From: Chondrus crispus | Taxonomy: Eukaryota > Rhodophyta > Florideophyceae > Gigartinales > Gigartinaceae | Direction of reading: 5' to 3' | Assembly (NCBI RefSeq): GCF_000350225.1 | Contig: NW_005179343.1 | Span: 62,001 to 126,000, forward strand | DNA: 64,000 nucleotides | Shown here: positions 33,901 to 44,899 of the stretch, piece after piece | Numbering within the stretch: the stretch's first letter is position 1 | How the letters are laid out: every line of letters starts with the position of its first letter | Position numbers and translations under genes: made by a program | Notes under the pieces: model-generated | Database searches by the model: none | What the model was told of the DNA's origin: nothing | The model's input: only the letters and a program-made list of their open reading frames with translations

Positions 33901-34721
33901 ACTGCGTTCAGCCTGCGGTAGTCTACGCAAAAACGCATTGACCCATCCGGCTTGGGCACCAGCAACACGGGCGACGCCCATTCTGACTGCGCTGGTTCTA
34001 TCACTCCTGCCTCCAACATCTTCTGCGCCTCTGCATCTTCTACTTCGCGGGCTTTAGGTCAGGCCCGATACGGGGCTTGTGCGATGGGGCGAGTCTCGGG
34101 GACCAACTCGATCCGATGGACGGTGGTATTAATTTCGCCAAGCGTCCCATCCCACATCCTTGAATACTTCTTCAACATCCGACGGAACCGCTCGCGCAGC
34201 CGTTCCGGCACGTGGCTCAGGTCGAGGTCCTCCACGTTCGGCGGTGGCGTCTCAATCCTGCGTTGCGGCTTCGTAGATGCCGAGGCGGAGAGCCCTGCCG
34301 ACCGTTCTTCTGGCTGGTCCTTGCGCGCTTGATCCGACGGTTCGCATCTTGTCTCGCCCGTAGGCGTCTTGGTGGAATTAGGAAAATTTTCCTTCTTCCT
34401 TTCTTGAATTCCGAGAACTTCAACAATGGTGGTTTTGCTCTAGAGCGTGGCTCTCGGGTGCAGTAATAATTCTGCCACCACTTGGCCTTTTTGCACCCTG
34501 ACAGGGTACGTCCTAAAATTCGCAACGAGTAAACGAAATGGCCTGTCAGGCTCAACCTGAACGATACCATTCGTGCACGTCAACCCGTGCCTTTCGTACA
34601 ACGACGAGTACGGCTGAACCACAACCAAGCCCGCCCTCTTCGAGGTGCATTCCACGACGCGTTGCGTCCCTGGCTCGATAGTCGTGGCTCTTGCCACTTT
34701 TACCTTGGGGAAATTCGCTCC
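30967..34721 (-). pseudogene. pol: Chromovirus RT-RNase H-integrase-chromodomain, copy B
   Basis: Same domain series as copy A: RT with VYLDDIIIFS, RNase H, integrase with LLSDNGTQFT and SNGQVERFNRT, and a C-terminal chromodomain (VIDRVADHDYQNGNLILKVEW, TPEDATWEPIEQLP). Three lesions differ from those of copy A: TAG at 34440-34442 (GAG in copy A), TGA at 34059-34061 (GAG in copy A), and a one-base deletion near 32400 between the integrase zinc domain and the core. The integrase catalytic triad is intact by eye. Between them the two copies show each domain uninterrupted, so the family was active recently. Confidence 0.85.
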
Positions 34722-35548
34722 CCCTTTCCATCATTCTCGTCCTCTCCCGCGACGAGATTCTTCTTCCCTTTTCTCGTCGAGAACCGCCTAACTATCGGGA
34801 CCTCCGAGAAATCCGCCAACTCAACCGTTTTCTTCCTTGGATAAATTGCTTCCACAAACCGGTCACAGTAGTCCGCGCCTACAATTAGCGGGACGGCTAG
34901 TTTTTCGCATACAATAAACTCGGCTGCGGCCACAAATTTTCCAAGCCTCACAGGCATTCTAATTGTGCCGAGAGTCCGGAGTGGCCTATTGTTCGCGTCG
35001 CCGATATCTTGGGTCGGTCCGTAGGAAACTAGAGATTCCATTCCAGCTGGGAGTTCCGATTTTCGCACAAGGTTTGGTCCCGCGCCGGTGTCTAAAACAG
35101 ACAACACCCGGCTCATCAATCCAATTGTGGGTCCGATGTCCGCGTAAACTTTGTAGTTTTTTCGCGCAAGAACCAAAATCTTCTCGGGACACTCCCTTCG
35201 CTTAACCCTGTACCAGGGTCTTCGAACTTCTTCCAGCGGATGATCTCGGGCTCGGCTCAAAATTTTCTTGACTGGAGCTGGCCCTTTGGGCTTATCCACC
35301 AATCCAACAACCTCCTCCTCGAGGCCTGATTTTTCCTTTAGAGACGGGGAACGGGGCTGAGCCCCGAGCACAGTACGTCGACCCTGTGCCTCTTGCGACT
35401 CATGCGAGATTTCCCTCTCTAGTTTTCCTTCCGCTGCGGGATCCTTCTCACATCCGACGGCGCGGGCCCCGCGATGGGCCCTCTGAAGGGTTGGTTCGAC
35501 CTCGGCGTTGAAGCACTCGGCGTGCTCGCCGTCTGCGAATCGAACCAA
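34700..35548 (-). CDS. Chromovirus aspartic protease region, copy B
   Basis: Same structure as 7994-8842: overlaps the end of gag in the -1 frame, retropepsin site LDTGAGPNLV, and the closing TAA followed by continuation in the next -1 frame. Residue changes against copy A are few (for example LIVGADYCDRF for LILGADYCDRF). Conservation of both frame steps in two copies argues that they are not random damage. Confidence 0.75.
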   Translation of the reverse strand: MVRFADGEHAECFNAEVEPTLQRAHRGARAVGCEKDPAAEGKLEREISHESQEAQGRRTVLGAQPRSPSLKEKSGLEEEVVGLVDKPKGPAPVKKILSRARDHPLEEVRRPWYRVKRRECPEKILVLARKNYKVYADIGPTIGLMSRVLSVLDTGAGPNLVRKSELPAGMESLVSYGPTQDIGDANNRPLRTLGTIRMPVRLGKFVAAAEFIVCEKLAVPLIVGADYCDRFVEAIYPRKKTVELADFSEVPIVRRFSTRKGKKNLVAGEDENDGKGERISPR

Positions 35549-37725
35549 TTCTTGACCTTCAGGTAACTCGTCGATGGTATCCCTAACCTCTCCATCGGAG
35601 ACAACGCCTCATAATTTTCCAAAACTCGGTGCATTTCCCGGAGGGAAACAATGCACGTTGGCGCGGCGTGCCCCTTTTCATAGCAATGATAGCACACCAG
35701 ACCGTGCGTCTTGACGGTATATTGCGGCCTAGGTCCTCCACGGGCCGGCGGCCTTCCTTGACGTTGCGGCCTTCCCATCCAGCCTGGCCTTCGAAACGTC
35801 GTACCCTTGTCTTCCATCGGAATGCGCGGCGCCGGCGTGTGGCCGCGCCCCCGAAACATCATCACGGGATCCGTGGGCTCTGAAAACGACTCCGTCGTGT
35901 ATGCAGGCGTCGGTAAAGTTGACGACCCGCTGTCCCCGTAGTCCTCGTGTCCGTAGCCCTCCGATGGCTCAATGAACTCGCCTTCGGCTACTAACGCTCC
36001 TTCATAATGATTTTCGCTGCTTCCGTGCGCACCGCGCTCATCTGACGCGGACATGGACTCGGCTAAATGGACTGCGGCGTGACTTTTGCGACTAGGATAA
36101 GAAGCCCTCGGCTTCTTCTCCGCCCTGAACGTCGACGGCGTCTGAATCGTAACCTTCTTGGTCTTCTTGTCCTTAGCGCGGCTCGCCGAGCCATGCGCCT
36201 TCGCGTAATTAACTAGTCTCAAAAATGAAACGTCCCGATTGTCTTGCCGGTATTGAGATACCATCGGCTTGATACTCGAATCGAGTCCTTCAATAAACAT
36301 CGTCATCTGTTCTTCCATCGAATGTACGTTTCCACATCGATTGCTTGCGTCCGTCAGACGGATATAAAATTCCATCTCGTCTTCAGACGGTCTTTGCTGA
36401 ACTTCTCGCAATGCGAGCACGGCTTGACGGATCGCCTCGTCGGTTGCGAAACTCCTCAACAACCACTGTACGGCCTCCGGCCAAACGGATATCTTTCCGT
36501 GATGGGCCCCGGCCGTCTGAGACACCGAAGTGTACTGTCTCAAGGCGATGCCGCTTAAAAATTCAGGCAACAGGCGGATCGCTTGCCCCTCGTTCATTTC
36601 TTGAGTATCGAACTCCTGAACTAATTTTGCCAAAAAATCCAACACAAGGACCCCGTCTTCACCTGTGAACGTGTTGTCCTTCTTCACCTTAGGCGGAATA
36701 TCTCTCCTGATTTTTCGCACGGCGGTCCGCCGGGAACTTGACAAATATGTCTGCGGGTTCCGCAAGCGGTACGTTCGGTACGAAAGTAACTTCTTGAAGA
36801 GGGAGTTGGTCGGATTCAGCTCCTCCAACTCCTCCCATCGCGGCCCACGCCGCGTTGCGACATCTTCGGGCTCCGCGTCCTTGTCTCTCCGCGAGGCGGA
36901 CGAAGTGACTCCGCCTCGTCTGGAGGAAATTTTCTTGCTTGACGAAATTCCGTTTCCGTCTTCTGAACGGCGTTCGGAATCGCCCGAATGGTTCGACGAA
37001 CCGCCGTTACCATCTTCGGAGGGACCAAGCGACTCCGACTGTGAGTCGCGTTTCTCCGGATCGTCACTACAGTGACCCTTGCTTGCACGTCGCTTGTCCT
37101 TCTTCGAGGGATTCGACTTAGAACTCCGCTGCCGAGCGGGCTTGTCCTTCTTCGACCGACGGTCGCCCTCTCTACCCGAAGGGAGCGGCTCGTCGTCCGA
37201 TCCTTGCGGAGCTTGGTCCGCGGCCTGCTCGAGGTCCTTGAGACGTTGCGCGGCGCGATCGAATCGGTCATGGATGCTTGTTCTAAATTTTCCTAAGGAC
37301 TCCAAGGCTTGATTCGCGTCGCGCCTCGCGTCCTTGACCGAAATTTTCAACGAGGCTAGGACCTCCGGCTCCAGACCGTCGGTCGCACCTCCTCGCTCCT
37401 TCTCGACGAGATCCACTCGAGCCGATAGCTCTCCTAAAACGGTGTGGAACTCGGATGCTTGCAACTCTAGTTGCTTCCGGACGAGGGCTAATTCAGCCTC
37501 GAGATTTTTCTTCGCTTCTTCGCGAATTTCGCTGCTCATCTTCTCCAACTTCTCGTCGAGGTCAGTCTTGTCGGCGGCTATCCCCGTAGGGGATTCTTGA
37601 TCTCCGGGGTCCGTGGCCGTATTGGCCTGGCTCCGGGTGCGAGGACCCCTCGGGATCTTCGACGCTCGTGCCGATCCGGCTCTGCTCGCCCCGGGACCGA
37701 CGTCCCCGGGTGCGCTTGTTGACAT
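35419..37725 (-). CDS. gag: Chromovirus gag polyprotein, copy B (768 aa)
   Basis: Intact and the same length as the gag of copy A, with the same N-terminal coiled coil, Ser/Lys/Arg-rich linker, capsid core and single CX2CX4HX4C knuckle. Only scattered substitutions separate the two. The ATG is at 37723-37725. Confidence 0.88.
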   Translation of the reverse strand: MSTSAPGDVGPGASRAGSARASKIPRGPRTRSQANTATDPGDQESPTGIAADKTDLDEKLEKMSSEIREEAKKNLEAELALVRKQLELQASEFHTVLGELSARVDLVEKERGGATDGLEPEVLASLKISVKDARRDANQALESLGKFRTSIHDRFDRAAQRLKDLEQAADQAPQGSDDEPLPSGREGDRRSKKDKPARQRSSKSNPSKKDKRRASKGHCSDDPEKRDSQSESLGPSEDGNGGSSNHSGDSERRSEDGNGISSSKKISSRRGGVTSSASRRDKDAEPEDVATRRGPRWEELEELNPTNSLFKKLLSYRTYRLRNPQTYLSSSRRTAVRKIRRDIPPKVKKDNTFTGEDGVLVLDFLAKLVQEFDTQEMNEGQAIRLLPEFLSGIALRQYTSVSQTAGAHHGKISVWPEAVQWLLRSFATDEAIRQAVLALREVQQRPSEDEMEFYIRLTDASNRCGNVHSMEEQMTMFIEGLDSSIKPMVSQYRQDNRDVSFLRLVNYAKAHGSASRAKDKKTKKVTIQTPSTFRAEKKPRASYPSRKSHAAVHLAESMSASDERGAHGSSENHYEGALVAEGEFIEPSEGYGHEDYGDSGSSTLPTPAYTTESFSEPTDPVMMFRGRGHTPAPRIPMEDKGTTFRRPGWMGRPQRQGRPPARGGPRPQYTVKTHGLVCYHCYEKGHAAPTCIVSLREMHRVLENYEALSPMERLGIPSTSYLKVKNWFDSQTASTPSASTPRSNQPFRGPIAGPAPSDVRRIPQRKEN

Positions 37726-37941
37726 CGCTCGTACGAGCGGACCTACGCAGCAAAAAAGTTACAGACAAAAGAAAATTAAAAAGTGTCCGTTACCCAGACC
37801 ACTTCCTTGTCGTAGATAAAACAATTTCTAGGTCGGGAGACCACTTTTGTAGTGCGTCTTCAGACCTGGACTTTCGTAGGCGAAATTCTTGATCAGGTCT
37901 CCTGCACAGTAGACAAATTTCTAGGTCGGGAGACCACTTTT
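37726..37941 (-). other. Leader of chromovirus copy B
   Basis: Contains the primer-site sequence TGGTCTCCCGACC directly after the LTR and a second GTGGTCTCCCGACC block about 85 bases on. It is shorter than the copy A leader, with one repeat fewer. Confidence 0.6.
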
Positions 37942-38962
37942 TTAGTGCAATGCGCCTGTCGGGCAGAGACCGCGGTCCGATAGTCCAGCAAAAACAACAA
38001 CAGCAACAAAAAGAAGAACTGCCGATGGCACAGCGCTACGGAGTGTCCGACTCTCCCTTCTCCGTTTAAACGAGCTTGCGACTCGTAGTAGCTCAGATCC
38101 CTGATGGGGGGGGGGGCACAGAGAAATAGCCCGGCCCGGGATCGGTGTGGTAGAGACTTGCGAAGAGAACTGCTCGACGAGTGTGGGGTGGGGCGCGTAC
38201 GTAGATACCCCGGTTCCACTGGGTTGTAAGGCCAATGCTCGTTGAGCTTCTTCGACACCTTGTAACGAGACAAGGCCTTCGACGGGGGCGTCGCAACGCA
38301 GCCCGACGGGATGAAATGAAAGTAGCAGCGCTACGTCAACTGTGCCGCCCGATGGCTCGAAACACCTACACCGATTCGGTCGCAACCGAGGCCGATGGCA
38401 CCAACACTGGCTCGTAACACGACGGAGCCCTTCGAGGGAGACGTAGTTACAACGGTCACCGTCGGAAAATGGGTCACAGTAGCAGCGCTACGTCAACTGT
38501 GTCGCCCGACGGCAAAGACACCTACACCGGTTCGGTCGCAACTGAGGCCGATGGCACCAACACAAGATAAGGGGAAAATAGGTAGAATTAGAGATAGAAA
38601 AGGATAGGGAAATAAAAAAAAGAGAAAAGGGAACCCCGAGCGATAGAGGATGCCGTAGGCTTAGGTAAAAGGGAGCGTCTTGGTAGAGACGGACTTCGAC
38701 CAAGGCGACATTCAACTCCTGCAACTCGGGTTGGTTTATTGACTTGTTCGGTCAAAGGGCTAAGTTATATAGAGCCCCGCCGGGGCGAGTACAGTAGCTC
38801 CCGGCTCTAGATTCTAGATCTAATTAGTAAATAAATTAAATAATTAAAATAATCGTACGCTTCATCGCACACGTGTGTCCCCCAAACCCAGACTACAGTA
38901 TCCAATTTTTTTCCTTTTTCACTTCCTTCCTCCCTCCTACCCGAGACGGGTATTGCACTACA
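37942..38962 (-). repeat. 5' LTR of chromovirus copy B (1021 bp)
   Basis: Ends at 38962 (TGTAGTGCAATACCCG on the minus strand). The last bases at 37942 are changed to GCACTAAA. It has one 131-bp unit only. It is inserted in the coding region of the DDE element to the right; the interrupted codon run is at 38963. Confidence 0.88.
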
Positions 38963-41177
38963 ACCTTGGAACTGAACCATCCCTTGAAGAACACTTCAAA
39001 CCACTCCCTACACGTCATTTCATTATGTGCATTTGTAGTTTCAAGTCCTATTATTGTTCTGAATGCAGATCTTTTCAGAAGCACAATTCCAGCATTTGTC
39101 CCCGTCACCCTAAACTGACCGAGCACAAACCAGTCGGCACACATTTGACCAACTGTCAATATCTCACATGTACCCGAAAGGTGGGTCTCTATTTCCGCCT
39201 TCAAAACATTACTCTCAGTTCCTTCACTCCCGAATAAAGTGCGAATGGTGTCCATTCCAGCTTTTGGAACAGCGAACCACGTATTCAACCGGTCCTGTAC
39301 ATGTTCTGGCACAGTGTACAGGAACCGTGGGACATTTCCATACTTCTCTGTTCCATGCTCACGAAAAGCTATTGCTGATACCTTTTGTATTTCCAGCCTC
39401 GCACACTCGGACACTCGCTTACGCGCAAAAAAAGATACCGGTCCAAGCTCAGGAGAATCATCAATAATGAAATTCTTACGGCGGTCATTAATCAGGTGTT
39501 GATCAGCCCCAACAGTTCCTTTTCCAGCCACAGTTGAAGAAGTACCATCGTCTACAGTACTAGAAACGCCTTCTTCATTATGTACATTAGGGACTGGAGA
39601 CACGGCCTCCGACGACGGGGTATCTCTCGGGGTGCTTGGTCCGTGTACCGCCTCCGCCGTAGGTGGTGAATCGCTCCCAAACTTCTCTATGTCATCATCC
39701 CTAAATGGCTTCAGAAAAGAACGTGCAACAAATGGATGACATTTTGTCAAGTGCTCTGGCATGACCAGTATAGAACCCAGCTTGTGCTCCGTTAGAATTT
39801 TCATAAACGCCTCCTTCCCATACCCCCTATCTGCTGTCACAACACAACCATTTAGAGATTCTTCTCCTCGACCATCGACAAGAGTCTTGATCAGTTTCCG
39901 AACAGAGTCCAACTGTTTCTCACATCTGCGCCTGAAACGTATTCCCAACACGACTCTGAACAATGCATCTGTTATGGAACCAGCTGAATGGCCCTCTTTA
40001 TCCGCTTTCCGGCTACTTATCATTTTCACTTGATTATCACCAGCCCTTATTCAAAAAAGGTCGTCATCTAGAGTTGCAAAAAGGTGCAGTGGGGAGAAAA
40101 AGACCGTTTTAGGTTCCTTAAATGCCAAAGTTTCAAACTCAGATAATTGCCTTGTTTGGTCTCGTTGCGAGTGCCCAACAAAATTGCTATCATTCCCTCT
40201 CCCTGTTAGAGAATAAGCGACTATGTTAGTTGCAAAGAAGCGTGCCCGTTCCAACGATGGAACAGTGCTTCCCGATAAACGTAGAATAGAAATGGCCTTC
40301 TCAAAACTGAACGCCGTACAATGCCAAAATAGTAGTACTGAGACATAGCTTCCGTGAGTGCCACCTTTGTCTCACTCTCACCTCGCAGTGCAAGTCCCTC
40401 GTTAACCCATTGCACAAATTGCTTTAGGACATCATTCATAAATAAAACCACAAGCCCGGCCCTCGTCAGGGATAGGCATTTTGCAGTACATTTCATTTTC
40501 ATGTTGACAATGGCGGACTTGCAGAACAATCTCGCCTGCTCATCTATCATGCTTGCAGTAAATTCTCTTTCCATCATTACGGAAGAACAAGGCTGCCTGA
40601 TTTTTGTCCATCAGATGCTCGGGTCACGAACGTGTGAATTATTCTGAGCAGAGCCGCCCCGCCCACGACCTCTCCCCCTTCCTCGAGCCCGTCCGCGCCC
40701 TCGTCCGGGTTCCCGCCACCTAGCTCTCCCCCAACCTGTCCCTCTCCCACGGCGCGTTACGCCGCCTGTTAATGCGCGTTCCTGGCCTGTAGTCGCGGTA
40801 GCTCCCGTTCCACGCCCTCTTCGTCTAGATAAAGGGCCTACGTTTGGGACACCTTCCGCTATTGGCACAGGCGTGCTCGTACCAGGCCCAGCAACGCCAA
40901 CAGCGCCTTGTGCATCTGCGTCCAGTTGCTGCACATTCAATTGAGTAGATTCGTCCTCAATGAAAACGTCGATGAGATCAAGAGAAGCCATTTGAGGAAG
41001 AGAGTTCAGAGGGGCTGATGTTGACAAGTAGTGGAGGGGGGGTTGTTTGTATCTCTTCGAGAATTTATCCGATTTCGAATATTGAAAGTCAAGATGCCTC
41101 CTGTAAGACGACTCTCGTGGAATGAGATTAACTTGTGCCTTACACCCTCTGGAATATAGAGTTAATGGACTGTCCAT
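38963..41177 (-). pseudogene. DDE-type transposase (possibly PiggyBac-like), fragmented
   Basis: On the minus strand the pieces are an N-terminal part (ATG 41175-41177, or better at about 40991) with a long Arg-Gly-rich tract, then 40577-40221, 40254-40051 and 40029-38963, separated by frameshifts or stops. The core has LFATLDDDLF and, about 80 residues later, VVTADRGYGKEAF, two Asp motifs spaced as in DDE transposases. It is followed by CADWFVLGQFRVTGTNAG. I recall similar proteins in oomycetes called PiggyBac-derived, but I cannot confirm the family here. The C-terminus is lost at the LTR insertion (last codons WFSSK). Confidence 0.65.
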
Positions 41178-41438
41178 ACATGGTTAAAAACGCTCTTGTG
41201 GCCAGTATACTAGACATAAGAGCAAATCTGACTTTTTTAATTTTTATGTTATGTCCAGTATACTGGCCACATGGAGCATTAGGGATATAGCGTCAGTTGC
41301 ACTATTTACTGCTTAAGTGCGTTTTGTTCTGTTTTAGTGTCACCGGGAAAATAGTGCAAGTGACGCCAATAGGTGTAACCAAGGTTTGATTTGAGTCACC
41401 CTGATAGTGTAGGTGAGATTATTTGCAGTAACTGGGTG
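38963..41438 (-). mobile_element. Second DDE transposon, left part cut by chromovirus copy B
   Basis: The right end reads CACCCAGTTACTGCAAATAATC on the minus strand from 41438, resembling the TIR at 1360 (CACCCAGTTACCTCATTT). Subterminal AGTGTCAC and ATAGTG words (about 41300-41420) also resemble those of the first transposon. The TA duplication is not preserved (AAG follows). The left end is missing because the LTR at 37942-38962 interrupts the gene. Confidence 0.6.
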
Positions 41439-41609
41439 AAGTGTTTATCCGACCAAGCGTTATCATAACATTCAAATCGGCGAATTTTATTTCTTTTCAA
41501 CTTTGATGCCCACGGTTTCTACTTTTCTTTGGTAGGTTGACTCGCTTTAAAAACTTTTCTAAAGGTAGAACGGAATAGGAAGCACTATACGGAATGTTTC
41601 TATGCAACT

Positions 41610-41920
41610 TGTGAGTGAGATTTGGGGTACTGTACAGGGTACAGTACCTAGGAGTGGCCCCAGGACCAAAGCCTTCAAAAGGGTGATTTTGTTGGTTCGC
41701 GTGTACGCCAGGTGTACACGTGGACAATCTCCCTTTGAAGGGCGGCGGTCCTGTGGGGTGGAAGATGATGGCGGCCCCTCTATAAGAGAAAGGGGCGCGC
41801 CGCGACACACCGCAATGGGGGAGAACAACAACGACACCCGGACCGACCCCCCCTCTTGAAATAAACATCTCGCTTTTCTCTCTCCCCTACGCGCGCAGCC
41901 CCCCTTTTTAGCTGTCAACA
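41610..41920 (+). repeat. 5' LTR of the rearranged element (311 bp)
   Basis: TGTGAGTGAGATTTGG...CTGTCAACA. It has TATAAG at 41781-41786 and AATAAA at 41860-41865, in promoter-then-polyA order for plus-strand transcription. Confidence 0.88.
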
Positions 41921-41934
41921 TGGTACTCTTGTGG
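41921..41934 (+). other. Primer binding site
   Basis: TGGTACTCTTGTGG starts directly after the LTR. The same sequence follows the inverted LTR at 44898 (minus). It differs from the primer site of the three other Ty3 elements. Confidence 0.6.
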
Positions 41935-41938
41935 GGGG

Positions 41939-44899
41939 CCGAATGAGTACATGATTTCTCTCTTGACTAAGTCAAGAACCACTTGAGCAGTACTATCAGC
42001 AGTGGATAGGGCAATTGGTCATTCTGTGAGGTGTTCGACCGCAACCAACATGAAGCGATTTCCGGACGAGGTGGCAGGGAAGGGGCCAGCAAAGTCAATA
42101 GAGAAAACATCAAACAAGCTTGTGATGGGAAGCCGCAAAGTAGTCTTGTATTTGGGAATCGGACGCGCCTTCTGACACCCGTCACAACTCTTCACGTAGT
42201 CTCCCACGTCCATACAAACGGTCGGCCACCAGTACCTTTCCGTGACAAATTGACGAGTGGTCTTCAAGTCCCAATGACCAATGTCGTCATGGAAACCCTT
42301 CTGTACCTTTTCGCGATCGGAAATTGGGGCAACAACACGAAGACCATGAATGGTGCGGCGGAACAACTTCGACTCCCACACTAGAAAGTTCTTCGCATTA
42401 TTCTTCATGCGAGACTTCCTGTAATCATCCAACCCAACCGGTGTTTCGCCTGGCAGATAGGACATGATATCTTGGCAAGACTCTTCTAGATCTTCTAGAG
42501 AGTAGATCGGGGTCGTGATAGCGAGGGCAAGGTCTCCCTCTTCCTGGCAAGTTGGGTTGTCGCCGTTCTTGGGCTGAATGCGAGAAAGGTAGTCAGCTGC
42601 ACTATTTGCGGATCCACGACGATATTCCACGGTGAAGTCGTACTCGGCTAAGAAGTCTAGCCAACGGGCCAAACGACCGTGGATGTCTTTCTTGCGAAAG
42701 GCGTAACTAAGAGCCCGGTGATCAGTAATCAACTTGAAAGGTGTAGACGAAAGCACGTAAACATGAAATTTCTTCAAAGCAAAGATAACCGCAAGCGCCT
42801 CACGCTCACAAGCGGAGTACTTGCGCTCAGATGTATTCATAGTACGGCTTGCGTACTGGATGGGGTGTATTTTCCCATCTTCCTTCTTTTGAGCCAACAC
42901 AGCCCCGACGGACACCGATGATGCATCCGTCTCAACGACGAAGGGCTTCTAGAAGTCTGGGTAAGCCAAGACTGGCGGAGAAGTTAACTTTATGCGTAGT
43001 TCATCAAAGGCTTCTTGCATTTCTCCGGTCCATTTCAATCTGCCGTTTTCGGATGTAGCGGCATGGAGTACCGCAGCAATATCCGCAAACTTGCAGATGA
43101 AACGACGGTAGTAGCTTGCTAACCCGAGAAAGCTCCTAAGTTCAGTCGTAGTGGTCGGGATCGGTGCACTCCGAATTACTTCGACCTTGCTCGGGTCAAC
43201 GGCAATCCCGCCTTTGTCGACAATATGACCGAGCAACTTGATCTTCGCCTGGGTGAAGCTACACTTTGTCAGCTTAAGCTTAAGACCAGCCTCGTCAAGC
43301 ACATCAAATACATGCTGCAGGTGCCGAAGATGTTCTTCTATAGTCTTAGAGAACACCACAACTTCATCGAGGTACACACGCACAAACTGCACTCCGCGAA
43401 AGATTGTATCCATCATTCTCTGAAATGTCGAAGGCCCATTCATCAATCCAAAGGGCATTACTTCGAACTTATACGTCCCGTAGACTTGTACCGAAACTAC
43501 TTTCAGACGTTTCGGCAAAGTACCGATCGAAGCAGCTACGGGGCGTCTAGGGCGACTGTTGAACAAACGACGGATCTCTTTCTTGGCCTCGTCGCCATCT
43601 CCTCGAATCAGTTGACCGAATGTCAAACCAGAGGGGGCGTTCGCGAGGGAAGAAACCACATCGTACTTCCCCGAGTGCTCTTGGACGGCGTTCTTCTTAC
43701 TTGTCCTCTTCTTTCTTGTTCGACGGCCGGGCTTAGGAGGTTTCCTCATGTGGTTCGGAGTCCAGTACTTACGCGGGTTGAGAAGGGACGGGATTGGCTC
43801 GCCGCCACCATCCTTTCGCGTCTTGGCCACCTGCTCTCCATCGGCGTTTCTCTTGACTGATGCCACTAACTTCTCATCAGCAGGGAGGTGGTCGTGCGTC
43901 ACAACACTCACCTGGTTTCCTGCGGAGCCCGTCCGTGTACCCGACACAGCAATATCCGTCTGGGTCTTCTGAGGAGGGTAGGCACTGCTACCTCCCCTCT
44001 GTGGACCAATTCTAGCCCAACAGCTTGTCTCTGAATGACCAAATTTTCCGCAGCGAGGGCATTTCGTGTCCCTATGCGGATTCGCAATGCATCTATTAGC
44101 GCCATGACCCGGTCGTTTGCAAAAAGAACAAGTACGATCGTGGGCGGGGCGGAATGCTGTTGCGTCATCCCTCGACTGATTCTTCTTGATAATAAGGGAA
44201 ATATCGGCTAGTCGATCAGCTAAAGCGTCAACCTTCGTCTCGAGTGGAGACAAGGGAGCTTTTGAACGCATCATGACCCTTTTTGACCCACCTTGCCCTC
44301 TCGGCTCATACATAACTTGCGAGCTCTCTGAACCCTGGTAGTGCGAATTGCACAAGTAGTTCGCCGCCGCCTGAAAGGCGCAGCGACCAGACCGGAAGTC
44401 CATGATTTCATCGAATAGGGCCTTGTAGGTCTTCGCACCTCGATAGATGGCAAACTGGGCCAACTCGAGATGTTCCATCACGGCGTTGCGAAGCAGTCCG
44501 AACTTCGCTTCGTCGTTGAATCCCGCCTTCTCGTAGAGACGGTCTGAGTTTCGAAGGGACCCTGAGATCCCCAAAAGAAAGGCGAGCGGCCATCGCTTCC
44601 CGAATCACATCTTCATGTGATTCAACCGGGGCGAACCGCTCGACCAAGGCCTTCTTGACCTTCTGGTAGTCGGAGCTATCTGCACTGATATCTCCGTTCT
44701 TGACAAAGGCTTGATAAAAGAAGTCGAATGCATCTCCTTCCAGGTAGCGAAGGAGTTCAGATGCCCTTTCTTCGTCCGACTTACCAGAGGTGGCAACATT
44801 TTCGAACACGAAGAAGAACTTGTGGACGTCGGCCGGCTTCGACCCGTCAAACTGTGACAGGGAGCCGTCCTCTTTGCCCCCCCTCCACAAGAGTACCAT
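41939..44899 (-). pseudogene. Inverted gag-pol of the rearranged element
   Basis: Minus strand. The gag start overlaps the LTR/primer-site junction (ATG at 44897-44899), and the protein enters a gag core almost at once (FDGSKPADVHKFFFVFEN), so the gag N-terminus is probably deleted. A frameshift lies near 44560. Two zinc knuckles follow (CSFCKRPGHGANRC, CPRCGKFGHSETSC). The protease and the first third of RT are missing: the linker joins directly to FEVMPFGLMNGPSTFQ. The RT active site is YLDE instead of YLDD. After a stop near 42949, RNase H (SVGAVLAQKKEDG) and the integrase zinc domain and core start (FSIDFAGPFPA) follow. Integrase ends at a G-run at 41933-41938, where it is fused to the left LTR and primer site. 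Confidence 0.82.

Larger units (their letters stand above)
25138..38962 (-). mobile_element. Ty3-type chromovirus, copy B (both LTRs present)
   Basis: Minus-strand order: 5' LTR (38962-37942), leader, gag (37725-35419), protease, pol (to 30967), tail of about 4.6 kb, 3' LTR (26318-25138). The two LTRs differ in length (1021 and 1181 bp) and in copy number of an internal 131-bp unit. The flanks do not match (TTGAT at 25133-25137; ACCTT at 38963-38967). It is therefore a hybrid of two insertions rather than one intact insertion. Confidence 0.85.
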
